From the NCBI GenBank assembly GCA_024640225.1, contig JAHEFK010000010.1, positions 18,193 to 82,192 of the forward strand: a DNA stretch of 64,000 bases, in the 5' to 3' direction. Made by a program: the position numbers and the translations under genes. Shown here piece by piece: positions 27,265 to 36,041 of this stretch. Positions within the stretch are counted from its first letter, which is position 1. Every line of letters begins with the position of its first letter. The stretch is from Bacteroidota bacterium (GTDB taxonomy: Bacteria > Bacteroidota > Bacteroidia > Chitinophagales > Chitinophagaceae). Under the pieces are notes generated by a model that searched no databases, had not been told where the DNA came from, and worked only from the letters and a program-made list of their open reading frames with translations.

Positions 27265-29166
27265 TTAAAACTTACCGCTTATTCCCATGCTTATCCACCT
27301 TCCGGGCATTTGGCTACCTAACAGATCGCTGTAGATGTTATCCAATACATTATTACATTGGATATAGATCCCTAAGCGCTTAGAAATTTGAAAACCCAAG
27401 CGTGCATTTGCAACAAAATAGTCTTTACTGATGTTTGCTCGAATTGCTGGCGCTTCCAATGTGTTTCTTTCTTTATAAAGTAGCTGAACACTGCATTGCC
27501 AGTTTTTGTATCGATAAGCTATGCTGCTTTGAACCAATAATTTAGCATGCGAAATAATATAAAAAGAAGGTGTTGGACTATTGCTTTCTGAGTGCAAGAG
27601 GGATAGTCCAGCCTGAATGTCCAAAAGCTGTTTAGGTAATGCTTTATGGTATTGTAAATTGATTTCCATTCCACGGGTTGTTAGCTCTTGGATATTTTTA
27701 GCTAAAGCATAACTACCATTACTAAGTAGATTTTCTTTTCTAGGCATATCAGCATAATTGGTAGTTACCCAATCAATAACATCGTTTTGTGTTCTATAAA
27801 AAAGGGTGCTATTCACAATTACATTTGGCATTACAGTAGCCGTTGCGCCTATTTCAACATTCCATGATGTTTCTGCACTTAAATCTGGATTGCCTATACT
27901 ACCGCCTCTTACCAATGCTTTGTTGTAATTGTTATATCGTTCTGTAAAATCAGCATTGCGAAAGGCCCTGCCAATTGCTGCTCTATAGCTTATGTACTGG
28001 TTTTGGTAGGCTGCATTTATTTGTGGTAGCAAAATGGCACCATAACTTTGATCCCAATTAGTACGCAAACTGCTAGCAATATGCCAGTGCTGTATTTTAT
28101 AATAGAGGGTTCCAAAAAGCGCCGCTTCATTGGTTTGGTGATTGCCTCGATCATTGGAAAGTATAGCTTTGTGTGATACTTGTGCACCTATGGAATATTG
28201 AAATTTAGTTTTTGTTATGGAACTATTGAGATATTGCAATGAAGAATAAGTAGCACTGTTCTCGTTGGCAGTTGAAACAGCATTATACAGATAAAAATCA
28301 TTCATCATTTTATTGACTATCGCGATTTCTTGATTTCTTTTCTTCCCTAGATGATTTACTTGCAGTTGATTCCAAAGCGTACTTACTTTTTCAGTAGCGG
28401 TATCACTGACGAAAGGTGTATAAAAATTTTGAGCTGCAAAATCTCGATGATCATAGCTACTGCGGAGTGCCAAGTGCCAATGGGTATTGATGGTAATGGA
28501 ACTAGAAATGCTGAAGGTATTGTTATGCATATAAGCATTTGTAGCTCTTAGTGGTGCTCCATCGGTATTGTTGCTTAAAATACCCATGCATAGCTGCCAG
28601 TTTTTTTTATTATATGCTGCTCCTGCATTGGTATGTACTAAATTGTAAGTGCCAGCGGCTATATTTAGTTGTGCTTGATGTTGCTTGTTTTCTAATTGGC
28701 GACTAAATGTTTTGCTGATAATATGAATTACCCCACCTACTGCCTCAGCGCCATATTGGGCTGCAGCTGGACCTCTTAAAACTTCTATGCGCGCAATTTC
28801 ATAAGGAGCTATGGGTATGTAGCTATTAAAATGGCCTGTAATAGGGTCGTTAATTTTAATGCCATCCAATAAAACAAGCGTTTGTTGAAAGGTACTCCCA
28901 CGAAGTACAATATCACTTTGCGCCCCCATCGGACCTCGTGATTGTATTTCTAATCCCGGTACATATTTTAGTAACTCGTCGATGGAGAGGTTGGGTGTAT
29001 TGCCTAAAGCACTACCTTCTATAACGGTAATACTTCTGCCGCTCTCTGTTGTTTTTTGTAGTAAGCGATTACTGGTGATACTTAACGGATTTAAGCTTAT
29101 TTCTGTTTGTGCATGGATTGATGTTGTAATGCAAATGGATAAAAAGCTGAGGTATAGTCTACGCAT
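27265..29166 (-). CDS. TonB-dependent outer-membrane receptor, BtuB-like
   Basis: The 633-residue protein has a signal peptide (1-19, ending IHAQ). Its plug domain (about 40-155) contains IDELLKYVPGLEIQSRGP, VLRGSTFQQTLVLLDGIKIN and IEVLRGPAAAQYGAEAVGGV. A beta-barrel ends with the aromatic residue of GISGKF, as needed for barrel assembly. There is no carboxypeptidase-like N-terminal domain, so it is not SusC-type; the size fits cobalamin or siderophore receptors. The 50 bases upstream hold no cobalamin riboswitch before the tRNA gene, so the substrate remains open. Confidence 0.9.
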   Translation of the reverse strand: MRRLYLSFLSICITTSIHAQTEISLNPLSITSNRLLQKTTESGRSITVIEGSALGNTPNLSIDELLKYVPGLEIQSRGPMGAQSDIVLRGSTFQQTLVLLDGIKINDPITGHFNSYIPIAPYEIARIEVLRGPAAAQYGAEAVGGVIHIISKTFSRQLENKQHQAQLNIAAGTYNLVHTNAGAAYNKKNWQLCMGILSNNTDGAPLRATNAYMHNNTFSISSSITINTHWHLALRSSYDHRDFAAQNFYTPFVSDTATEKVSTLWNQLQVNHLGKKRNQEIAIVNKMMNDFYLYNAVSTANENSATYSSLQYLNSSITKTKFQYSIGAQVSHKAILSNDRGNHQTNEAALFGTLYYKIQHWHIASSLRTNWDQSYGAILLPQINAAYQNQYISYRAAIGRAFRNADFTERYNNYNKALVRGGSIGNPDLSAETSWNVEIGATATVMPNVIVNSTLFYRTQNDVIDWVTTNYADMPRKENLLSNGSYALAKNIQELTTRGMEINLQYHKALPKQLLDIQAGLSLLHSESNSPTPSFYIISHAKLLVQSSIAYRYKNWQCSVQLLYKERNTLEAPAIRANISKDYFVANARLGFQISKRLGIYIQCNNVLDNIYSDLLGSQMPGRWISMGISGKF

Positions 29167-29216
29167 AATAAATGAATTAAGATTAACGGGGATATTGTTT
29201 TTAAAACTTAAAGTAG

Positions 29217-29288
29217 TAGTCTCGCCCAGGATCGAACTGGGATCAAAAGTTTAGGAAACTTCTATTCTATCCATTGAACTACGAGACC
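29217..29288 (-). tRNA. tRNA-Arg (anticodon CCU)
   Basis: The minus strand folds into a full cloverleaf of 72 nt. The acceptor stem is GGTCTCG with CGAGACT (first pair G-T), the D arm is GTTC/GAAT, the anticodon stem is GAAGT/ACTTT with loop TTCCTAA giving anticodon CCT (reads AGG), and the T arm is around GTTCGATCC. The discriminator is A. CCA is not encoded and must be added after transcription. Confidence 0.95.
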
Positions 29289-29302
29289 ATTTATTGGGGC
29301 AC

Positions 29303-29905
29303 TTATTTCCAACGTAGTGTTTTGATGAGATGCTCAATGTCTTTACTTAAAAATGCTACCATTGGTTGTAAAGAATCGGCATTGGGGGTGACATTAAAAT
29401 AGAGTGCACCTCTAAGGTAATGTTTATTAGAATCAGTAGCGAAAAATTGAATAGCAGAAGCGGCATTGCCACCTACATCATAATAAACGCCATGCACATG
29501 GGCGCTGTCATTATGAAACTCAGGTTCATTGATATAGTCCGCTTTTTTGGTATGTACAAAGGATAATTCATGTGCATCGTTTAGAAGTTTTTCTAAATCC
29601 CCAGCATCCTTCATGCTTTTGTAAGACAAATAAATACTTGCATTCCATTGAGGAAAATCTACATTTATCCAATAGGCTATCCCATTCTTATCCTTCATAA
29701 ACTTAGTCATTGTGGTATCTTTTAAAATAGTGCCATAACTAGGGTATTCAAATTGATAAGGAAATCCTGCTTTGTCAAATTGGGTGTATGTGTGCTCAGG
29801 AAGGCTTATTGCATAATATCCACGGGGTTTGGGTGTAAATATTTTGGGTTTACAGCTTAGCATTCCTATAGTGCTTATTAAGAGTAGCGATGTAACTAAT
29901 TTCAT
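29303..29905 (-). CDS. gldD: Gliding motility lipoprotein GldD
   Basis: The protein has a lipoprotein leader with the lipobox Cys at residue 18 (GMLSCKPK), then TPKPRGYYAISLPEHTYTQFD and YQFEYPSYGTILKD, the hallmark N-terminal region of GldD. In Flavobacterium johnsoniae GldD is needed for gliding, and it is widespread in Bacteroidota carrying the T9SS. The length of 200 residues is normal. The gene often lies next to gldE and ssb; neither is nearby here. It is divergent from the DUF3467 gene and followed by tRNA-Arg. Confidence 0.9.
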   Translation of the reverse strand: MKLVTSLLLISTIGMLSCKPKIFTPKPRGYYAISLPEHTYTQFDKAGFPYQFEYPSYGTILKDTTMTKFMKDKNGIAYWINVDFPQWNASIYLSYKSMKDAGDLEKLLNDAHELSFVHTKKADYINEPEFHNDSAHVHGVYYDVGGNAASAIQFFATDSNKHYLRGALYFNVTPNADSLQPMVAFLSKDIEHLIKTLRWK

Positions 29906-29974
29906 GGTTCAAAAGTACTTTTTTTTATGCATATTCGAAATGCTTTATTATGTAATGGAGTTGCTTTTTTTTAC

Positions 29975-29982
29975 TAACTTTG
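29975..29982 (+). promoter_or_regulatory. -7 promoter box for the DUF3467-guaA unit
   Basis: TAACTTTG matches the TAnnTTTG consensus exactly, 19 bases before the DUF3467 start codon. No clear -33 TTTG is spaced correctly upstream. Confidence 0.6.
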
Positions 29983-30001
29983 CAACAATTAAAACGATCT
30001 C

Positions 30002-30316
30002 ATGCAACAAGATACTCCTCAAGATCCACAATTAAATATCGAAATAAGTGAAGAAATGGCTGATGGTAGCTATGCTAATTTAGCGATCATTACGCATTCC
30101 TTTGCAGAATTTGTGTTTGACTTCGTGAATGTGATGCCAAACACACCTAAGTCGAAAGTAAAAGCTCGTGTGATCATGACACCGCAGCATGCTAAACGAT
30201 TAATGAAAGCATTGGTTGATAATGTAAAAAATTTCGAGGCTAATCATGGTCCAATTAAAGATGGAGAAATGATGAACCTTCCTTTTAACTTTGGCGGCCC
30301 TAAAGCGGAAGCCTAA
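30002..30316 (+). CDS. DUF3467 family protein
   Basis: This is a small soluble protein of 104 residues. The conserved blocks are DGSYANLAIITHSFAEFVFDF near 17-37, TPKSKVKARVIMTPQHAKRLMKALVDNV near 47-75, and an end with a Gly/Pro-rich PFNFGGPKAEA. DUF3467 proteins are widespread and of unknown function. The guaA start lies ten bases past the stop, so the two are probably transcribed together. Confidence 0.9.
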   Translation: MQQDTPQDPQLNIEISEEMADGSYANLAIITHSFAEFVFDFVNVMPNTPKSKVKARVIMTPQHAKRLMKALVDNVKNFEANHGPIKDGEMMNLPFNFGGPKAEA

Positions 30317-30326
30317 TATTTAAGCT

Positions 30327-31865
30327 ATGTTAGATAAAATATTGATTTTAGATTTTGGTTCTCAATATACACAGCTTATTGCTCGTAGTATTAGAGAATT
30401 GAATGTGTATTGCGAAATACAACCCTGCACCAAGCCAATTGATTATTCAAGTGCTATCAAAGGCGTTATCTTATCGGGTAGTCCATATTCTGTAAATGAT
30501 GAATTTGCGCCTAAGCCCGATGTATTAGCTATTGCTGCCAAAGTACCTGTTTTAGGTGTGTGTTATGGTGCGCAATTAATAGCGCAAACTACAGGTGGCG
30601 TAGTAGGCAAATCGGCACATAGAGAATATGGTCGTGCTCACTTAGATAATATAATAACAGATCCTTTGTTTGCTGCAATAGAAAATGGGTCGCAAGTATG
30701 GATGAGTCATTCCGATTCTGTAAAAGAATTGCCAACTAATTTAAATTGCATTGCTACTACGGCGAGTATACCTGTTGCTGCATTTAAAGCTGCAGAAGGA
30801 TTTACAACATTTCCTATGTATGGTATACAATTTCATCCAGAGGTTACACATAGTGAACAAGGTAAAACACTTATCAAAAACTTTGTGGTAGGTATTTGTG
30901 CTTGCCAACAAAATTGGACACCTGATGGGTTTATTGAAACTACCGTTGCCTCCATTAAAAAGCAAGTGGGCAATGGCAAGGTAGTGATGGCTTTAAGTGG
31001 CGGTGTAGATTCTACAGTGGCTGCTACCTTAATACAAAGAGCCATAGGCGATAATTTGTATTGCATTTTTGTAGACAATGGTTTATTGCGTAAAGATGAA
31101 TTTACCCAAGTATTAGAAGGCTATAAACAATTGCATTTAAATACTAAAGGAATCGATGCTCGACATCGTTTCTATACCGCTTTAGCAGGAGTATCAGATC
31201 CGGAGAAAAAGCGTAAAATTATTGGTGGTTTATTCATTGATATTTTCCAAGAAGAAGCGCAACATCTAACGGATGTAAGCTTTTTAGGTCAAGGTACTAT
31301 CTACCCAGACGTAATTGAATCTGTTTCGGTGAATGGACCTTCTGTAACCATTAAATCGCATCACAATGTAGGTGGCTTACCAGAGAAAATGCATTTGCAA
31401 TTAGTAGAGCCTTTACGTTTGTTATTTAAAGATGAAGTACGACGAATAGGAAGAGCTTTAGGGATTGACGAATTATTTTTATCACGCCATCCTTTCCCCG
31501 GACCAGGTTTAGGCATTCGCATTTTAGGGGCTGTGTCTGAAGAGAAAGCACTTATGCTGCAAGAAGCAGATGCCATTTATATCAATACCCTAAAAGAGTT
31601 TGGTTGGTATGATAAAGTTTGGCAAGCAGGTGCTATATTATTGCCAGTGCAGAGTGTAGGCGTTATGGGCGATGAGCGTACCTATGAATTTACAATTGCC
31701 TTAAGAGCGGTAACATCTGTAGATGGTATGACTGCAGATTGGGCTCATTTACCGTACGACTTATTAGCTCAAATTTCTAATAATATTATTAATAGAGTAA
31801 AAGGTATTAATAGAGTAGTCTACGATATTAGTTCCAAACCACCAGCTACAATAGAGTGGGAATAA
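30327..31865 (+). CDS. guaA: GMP synthase (glutamine-hydrolysing)
   Basis: GuaA amidates XMP to GMP using glutamine and ATP. The class I glutamine amidotransferase domain (1-190) has the nucleophile Cys in GVCYGAQ near residue 80 and the His-Glu pair in FHPEVTH near 170. The ATP pyrophosphatase P-loop LSGGVDST is near 223, and the C-terminal dimerisation domain ends KPPATIEWE. All catalytic parts are present in 512 residues. Confidence 0.97.
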   Translation: MLDKILILDFGSQYTQLIARSIRELNVYCEIQPCTKPIDYSSAIKGVILSGSPYSVNDEFAPKPDVLAIAAKVPVLGVCYGAQLIAQTTGGVVGKSAHREYGRAHLDNIITDPLFAAIENGSQVWMSHSDSVKELPTNLNCIATTASIPVAAFKAAEGFTTFPMYGIQFHPEVTHSEQGKTLIKNFVVGICACQQNWTPDGFIETTVASIKKQVGNGKVVMALSGGVDSTVAATLIQRAIGDNLYCIFVDNGLLRKDEFTQVLEGYKQLHLNTKGIDARHRFYTALAGVSDPEKKRKIIGGLFIDIFQEEAQHLTDVSFLGQGTIYPDVIESVSVNGPSVTIKSHHNVGGLPEKMHLQLVEPLRLLFKDEVRRIGRALGIDELFLSRHPFPGPGLGIRILGAVSEEKALMLQEADAIYINTLKEFGWYDKVWQAGAILLPVQSVGVMGDERTYEFTIALRAVTSVDGMTADWAHLPYDLLAQISNNIINRVKGINRVVYDISSKPPATIEWE

Positions 31866-31866
31866 C

Positions 31867-31897
31867 AAAAAGGATTAGCAATTGCTAATCCTTTTTT
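31867..31897. terminator. Bidirectional terminator between guaA and the WecA/MraY-like gene
   Basis: AAAAAGGATTAGC pairs with GCTAATCCTTTTT around an AATT centre, with T-runs on both strands. The stem overlaps the 3' end of the minus-strand gene (stop at 31885), so one hairpin serves both convergent genes. Confidence 0.9.
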
Positions 31898-32988
31898 GTT
31901 GGTTTTAAGTAGAGTGTAAATCCTATTAGGATAAGTATGATGCTTGTAAACAAAGCAATGCATGCTATTGCTGTAGAAAAAAAATGTAAAGAATATGTGA
32001 TAGCCAATAGAAATATAAACGCTGTACAGAAGGTTAATACAATTTGATTATGAGAAAAATTGGCGTCTAGTAATTTGTGATGTAAATGGTTGCGATCCGC
32101 ATGAAAAGGAGATCCTTTTTTTAAAATTCGTATTGAGAATACTCTAAAAGTGTCGAATATTGGAATGATAAGTAAAGCTAAAGTAATCAACGTTGCGCCT
32201 CCTGATCCTGTAACAATATGGCTGATAATATTTGTTGAGGAAATATTTTTAACAAATACAATACAAAGTGTTGCCAATGAAAATCCTAAAATTAAAGAAC
32301 CGGTATCTCCCATGAAAATTCGAGCCGGAGCGATATTAAATTTTAGGAATCCAATAACGGCACCAAGCAAGGTAATGCTAATAATAGCCTCATTGTAATT
32401 TTTATTCAAGGTAAATAAAATACTTAAGATTGCTAAAATAAGTGCAGCTAAACTGCCGGCTAAACCATCAATGCCATCAATTAAATTAAAGGCATTAGTA
32501 ACAAAAATAATTCCAATGATGGAGAATAAAATACTAATTAAATAAGGTAGTTCTTGAATCCCAAAAATTCCATGAAAGGAAAGAAGTCGGATGTCTGCAA
32601 AATATACTACAATGAAGGCAGCAACTGCTTGTGCTACAAATTTTTTAAAAGGGGATAGACCCGCTAAATCATCTTTAACACCGGTAATGAATAAAATGAA
32701 TGTTGAGATTACAAAGTAATACCAATTTTGAAAAAAAGGTATCGTGCCTATGTCATTGATTTTTATCAGTGTTATAGATGAAAAAAGTGAAACTACTATA
32801 AAGCTCATGTAAATGCCTATTCCACCTAAATTAGTAATGATACGATCATGTACTTTACGTTCATTATCGGGAGTATCTAAGTATCTATTTTTAGTAGCTA
32901 TATAAATAATTCTTGGCATTAGAAAAATGGCCAAAAAGAGGGAGGTTATAAAGCTCGAAATTAATAATATGAGAAAATAGTATGACAT
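31885..32988 (-). CDS. Polyprenyl-phosphate sugar-1-phosphate transferase (WecA/MraY family)
   Basis: This integral membrane enzyme (about 10-11 helices, 367 residues) places a sugar-1-phosphate on undecaprenyl phosphate to start a surface glycan. The family motifs are present: DDLAGLSPFKKF near 107, NAFNLIDGIDGLAG near 165 (catalytic Asp pair), FMGDTGSL near 225, and HADRNHLHHKLLD near 295 (HxxxHH loop). The loop form fits WecA-like GlcNAc-1-P transferases better than MraY. Other envelope glycan genes lie nearby (O-antigen ligase at 33992). Confidence 0.92.
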   Translation of the reverse strand: MSYYFLILLISSFITSLFLAIFLMPRIIYIATKNRYLDTPDNERKVHDRIITNLGGIGIYMSFIVVSLFSSITLIKINDIGTIPFFQNWYYFVISTFILFITGVKDDLAGLSPFKKFVAQAVAAFIVVYFADIRLLSFHGIFGIQELPYLISILFSIIGIIFVTNAFNLIDGIDGLAGSLAALILAILSILFTLNKNYNEAIISITLLGAVIGFLKFNIAPARIFMGDTGSLILGFSLATLCIVFVKNISSTNIISHIVTGSGGATLITLALLIIPIFDTFRVFSIRILKKGSPFHADRNHLHHKLLDANFSHNQIVLTFCTAFIFLLAITYSLHFFSTAIACIALFTSIILILIGFTLYLKPTKKD

Positions 32989-33059
32989 AATTTTAGCAAA
33001 AAACTTATTTTTATTTTACAAAGTTAAAGTAAGTATATTAAAAATAAAAATATTCTAAA

Positions 33060-33962
33060 TTAAAATTGACTGCTGAATTTATATAAGTTAAAATCTGCTT
33101 TTTGTAAGGCTATTTTCAAAGCGTTTTCAATTTCGTTTTTTTGAATTGATTTCATTTTATTATGCTGTATGATACGCCAACATTTTTCTAAAGTAAGTGC
33201 CAATTTACGTTCTTGATTTTTATTAGTTTTTTCTAAAACGATATCTATGACTTCTGATAAATTGCTTATACCTTCCATTTGGTTGGCAATTGTTTTGATT
33301 ACTTCAATTTTTTCTTTTGAGAAATCATGAAGCATTGCTTTGAGTGTATTTAATAAGCTTTCTGCTAAGGGTCTGTCAGCTTTGTTTACTACAAAAACAT
33401 CTGCTATTTCCATTATGCCCGACTTTAAGGTCTGAATTTCATCGCCGGCTTCCGGAACAAGAGTAACCACGGTGCAGTCTGCCATGCCAGCAATGTCAAT
33501 CTCACTTTGCCCTACACCTACTGTTTCAATTAAGATATAATCAAAATTGGCATGTTTTAAAATATCCGTTATTTCATAAATCTGATGATGCAATCCACCC
33601 AAAGCGCCTCTGCTTGCTAAGGAGCGAATATAAACATTGGGATGCGTATAAAATTCCGACATTCGTATTCTATCACCTAGTAAGGCGCCTAGATTAAAGG
33701 GTGATGAAGGATCTACTGCAAGCACAGCTATTCGCTTATCTTGTTGCATCCAATAATGTAATAGGGCATTTACTAAGGTGCTTTTACCGGCTCCCGGAGG
33801 TCCTGTAATACCCACTACTTTCGTTTCTTTTTGTGCACTTAGATGTTGCAATAATGCTTCAGATCCTGCTAATTCATTTTCGACCATTGTTATGGCTCTG
33901 GCTATCGCTTGGAAATTGCCCAATTTTATCTCTTGAAGTATTTGTGTTATCTTGTCTTGCAC
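33060..33962 (-). CDS. meaB: Methylmalonyl-CoA mutase-associated GTPase MeaB
   Basis: MeaB is a G3E-class P-loop GTPase chaperone that protects and reloads B12-dependent methylmalonyl-CoA mutase. The Walker A is GPPGAGKSTLVNALL near residue 54. The switch region includes AVDPSSPFNLGALLGDRIRM and ETVGVGQSEIDIA, and the base-specificity motif NKADRP is near 193. The length is 300. The mutase genes are not in the window. It is divergent from the O-antigen ligase gene with 29 bases between starts. Confidence 0.94.
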   Translation of the reverse strand: MQDKITQILQEIKLGNFQAIARAITMVENELAGSEALLQHLSAQKETKVVGITGPPGAGKSTLVNALLHYWMQQDKRIAVLAVDPSSPFNLGALLGDRIRMSEFYTHPNVYIRSLASRGALGGLHHQIYEITDILKHANFDYILIETVGVGQSEIDIAGMADCTVVTLVPEAGDEIQTLKSGIMEIADVFVVNKADRPLAESLLNTLKAMLHDFSKEKIEVIKTIANQMEGISNLSEVIDIVLEKTNKNQERKLALTLEKCWRIIQHNKMKSIQKNEIENALKIALQKADFNLYKFSSQF

Positions 33963-33991
33963 TAAAAAATTACTTTTTTCGTTTAATAGGT

Positions 33992-35236
33992 ATGCATTCT
34001 ATTCACAAAAATAAAATTCCATTTGTAAATATCATGAATAAAAATGATAATGCACTTGCTTTTATTTGTTTGATGTTAATTGGTTTTGTTTTTAGTAGGG
34101 CATTATTGTCAATGGGAATGGGCTTATTTGTATTAAATAGCCTTTGGAAATGTGATTATAAAAGCCTGCTTTCCAATAATTGGCTACGCATATCCATGTT
34201 GTTAGGCTTTTTGCTATTAGTGTCTTTTTTTTGGAGTGCAGATAGGCATTATTTCTGGGAACACCTGCAATTAAAAATACCGCTCTTTTTCTTACCTATT
34301 GCATTTGTAATAGCGCCTAAATTCAGCAATGCACAATTAAAGAAGCTGATTCTTATAGCTTTACTAATCGGTATAATAGCCGCATCGTATAGTTTTTATT
34401 TTTTCTGCACGCAGACTGCTTATTACATAGAGCAATATCGCTTTGCCCATAGTTTGCCCACCTTAGCTTATGGCAATTATATTCAGTTAAGTTTACTAGT
34501 AGTTTTTATAAGCTTCTTTACGCTTGTGAATTTTAGTTTATTTGAACATAAGATTGCAAAAATACTAATTGCATTAGCTTTATTAATACTGATCTTATTT
34601 ATTCATGTTATTGCCTCAAAAGCAGCCTTGCTAGCCTTGTACATTGGATTGTTAGTGTATGCTTTACATATTGGTTTTAAATATCATTGGCGTTATTCCA
34701 TAGGTTTACTTATAACAATGGTTAGTTGTTTTGTATTTGCCTATGCTACCATAGGAACGTTTAAAAATAAAATAGGCTATTTGTATTATAGTGCCCTGCA
34801 ATTTACACATGCTGAGCGTGCCGAAAAACTAGACATTAATTATAGTGATATTGGTCGGGTTTTGTCATATAGGGTAGCCATGCAGGAGATTAAAAAAGCA
34901 CCAATTTTTGGTTTCGGAGAAGGGGATGTTATGCAAACTATGAAGTTAGGTTACCAGCACTCCTATCCTCAAGTGCCCGAAGAAAAAATGCTCCTACCGC
35001 ATAATCAGTTACTTATTATCTTGCTTTCTATTGGCATAATTGGATTGCTTTTGTTTGTTTGCTATTTAATGGTGCCTGTATTCGCTGTATTGAAGCAAGA
35101 TCCTTTTGTAGCTATATTATTTGCCATCATTCAGTTTATAGGCTTATTGGTAGAGCCTGCGTTAGAGATTCAGTCGGGCGTATTTGTGTATATTTTTTGT
35201 ACGGGTTTAATCTATCAGCAGTATAGAACTAAGTAG
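33992..35236 (+). CDS. O-antigen ligase family membrane protein
   Basis: This polytopic membrane protein (about 10-12 helices) has a Wzy_C/WaaL-type periplasmic region near residues 280-350. It includes FGFGEGDVMQTM and a PHNQLLIILL segment, where ligases and polymerases have a conserved His-Asn. It would attach or polymerise surface polysaccharide using undecaprenyl-linked donors. The open frame runs back to 33833 across the antisense meaB gene, which I reject. The ATG at 33992 and the one at 34034 (MNKNDNALAF) are both possible starts, giving 414 or 400 residues. Confidence 0.8.
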   Translation: MHSIHKNKIPFVNIMNKNDNALAFICLMLIGFVFSRALLSMGMGLFVLNSLWKCDYKSLLSNNWLRISMLLGFLLLVSFFWSADRHYFWEHLQLKIPLFFLPIAFVIAPKFSNAQLKKLILIALLIGIIAASYSFYFFCTQTAYYIEQYRFAHSLPTLAYGNYIQLSLLVVFISFFTLVNFSLFEHKIAKILIALALLILILFIHVIASKAALLALYIGLLVYALHIGFKYHWRYSIGLLITMVSCFVFAYATIGTFKNKIGYLYYSALQFTHAERAEKLDINYSDIGRVLSYRVAMQEIKKAPIFGFGEGDVMQTMKLGYQHSYPQVPEEKMLLPHNQLLIILLSIGIIGLLLFVCYLMVPVFAVLKQDPFVAILFAIIQFIGLLVEPALEIQSGVFVYIFCTGLIYQQYRTK

Positions 35237-35294
35237 TTGTTATAATATTATTTTTCTTAGTTTTTTTTGTGTAAGTTCGCTTTCAATTTTTTTT

Positions 35295-36041
35295 ATGCAT
35301 CATAATTTAATCGTAGATATTGGAAATACCAATATTAAATTAGCCATTTTTGATCAAAGCAATACTATTTTATTTAATGATATAGTTTCCATTAATCAAT
35401 TGACTCCTACACTCAACTTTCTTAATTCAAAATATTCCATAACACACTCAATTATCTCCAATGTTGCAGGTACTATCCCAGCAGCCTTAGATGAATTTGT
35501 AAAACAGCTGCCTTTTCATATGGAATTATCGGCAACCTCCTTATTGCCGATAATGAATGCGTTTCAAACGCCAGAAACGCTTGGGGTAGATAGAATAGCG
35601 GCAGTAGTAGCGGCTAGTCAGCTTTTCCCGCAAGCCAATAATTTAGTTATTTGTGCCGGCACTTGTATTACCTATAATTATATCACTAAAGCAAATACAT
35701 TCAGAGGCGGTGCAATTACTCCAGGTATCCAAATGCGTTTAGATGCAATGCATCATTTTACGAGTAGATTGCCATCGGTGCAAATAGGGTATGTAGGGTC
35801 TATAATGGGTTATGATACACAAAGCTGCATGCAATCGGGTGCCGTATTAGGTGCGGTTTATGAGATAGACACCTTTATTAATGAATATCGTGCTCAGTTT
35901 CATGATTTTAACGTGCTATTAACGGGTGGGGATACCTTACTTTTGGAGAGCAGAATTAAAAACAAGATATTTGCAGACACAGAGCTTGTAATTAAAGGCT
36001 TACAAATAATATTGAACTATAATGCACCAAAAATTAGTTAG
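35295..36041 (+). CDS. coaX: Type III pantothenate kinase
   Basis: CoaX phosphorylates pantothenate, the first step of CoA synthesis. It belongs to the ASKHA fold: the phosphate-1 motif is DIGNTNIKLAIFD near residue 7, then TLGVDRIAAVVAAS near 95, CAGTCITYNYI near 120 (usually GTA-T-D), GGAITPGIQMRLDAMH near 138, and LTGGDT near 213. The length is 248. The next gene overlaps its end by 20 bases. Confidence 0.92.
   Translation: MHHNLIVDIGNTNIKLAIFDQSNTILFNDIVSINQLTPTLNFLNSKYSITHSIISNVAGTIPAALDEFVKQLPFHMELSATSLLPIMNAFQTPETLGVDRIAAVVAASQLFPQANNLVICAGTCITYNYITKANTFRGGAITPGIQMRLDAMHHFTSRLPSVQIGYVGSIMGYDTQSCMQSGAVLGAVYEIDTFINEYRAQFHDFNVLLTGGDTLLLESRIKNKIFADTELVIKGLQIILNYNAPKIS

Noticed and set aside
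29167..29216. Possible cobalamin riboswitch upstream of the BtuB-like receptor
   Set aside because: Only 50 bases separate the receptor start from tRNA-Arg, too short for the riboswitch, and no B12-box-like sequence is seen.
33833..33991. N-terminal extension of the O-antigen ligase frame
   Set aside because: It lies antisense to the well-conserved start of meaB and encodes no expected sequence; the downstream ATGs at 33992 or 34034 are better.
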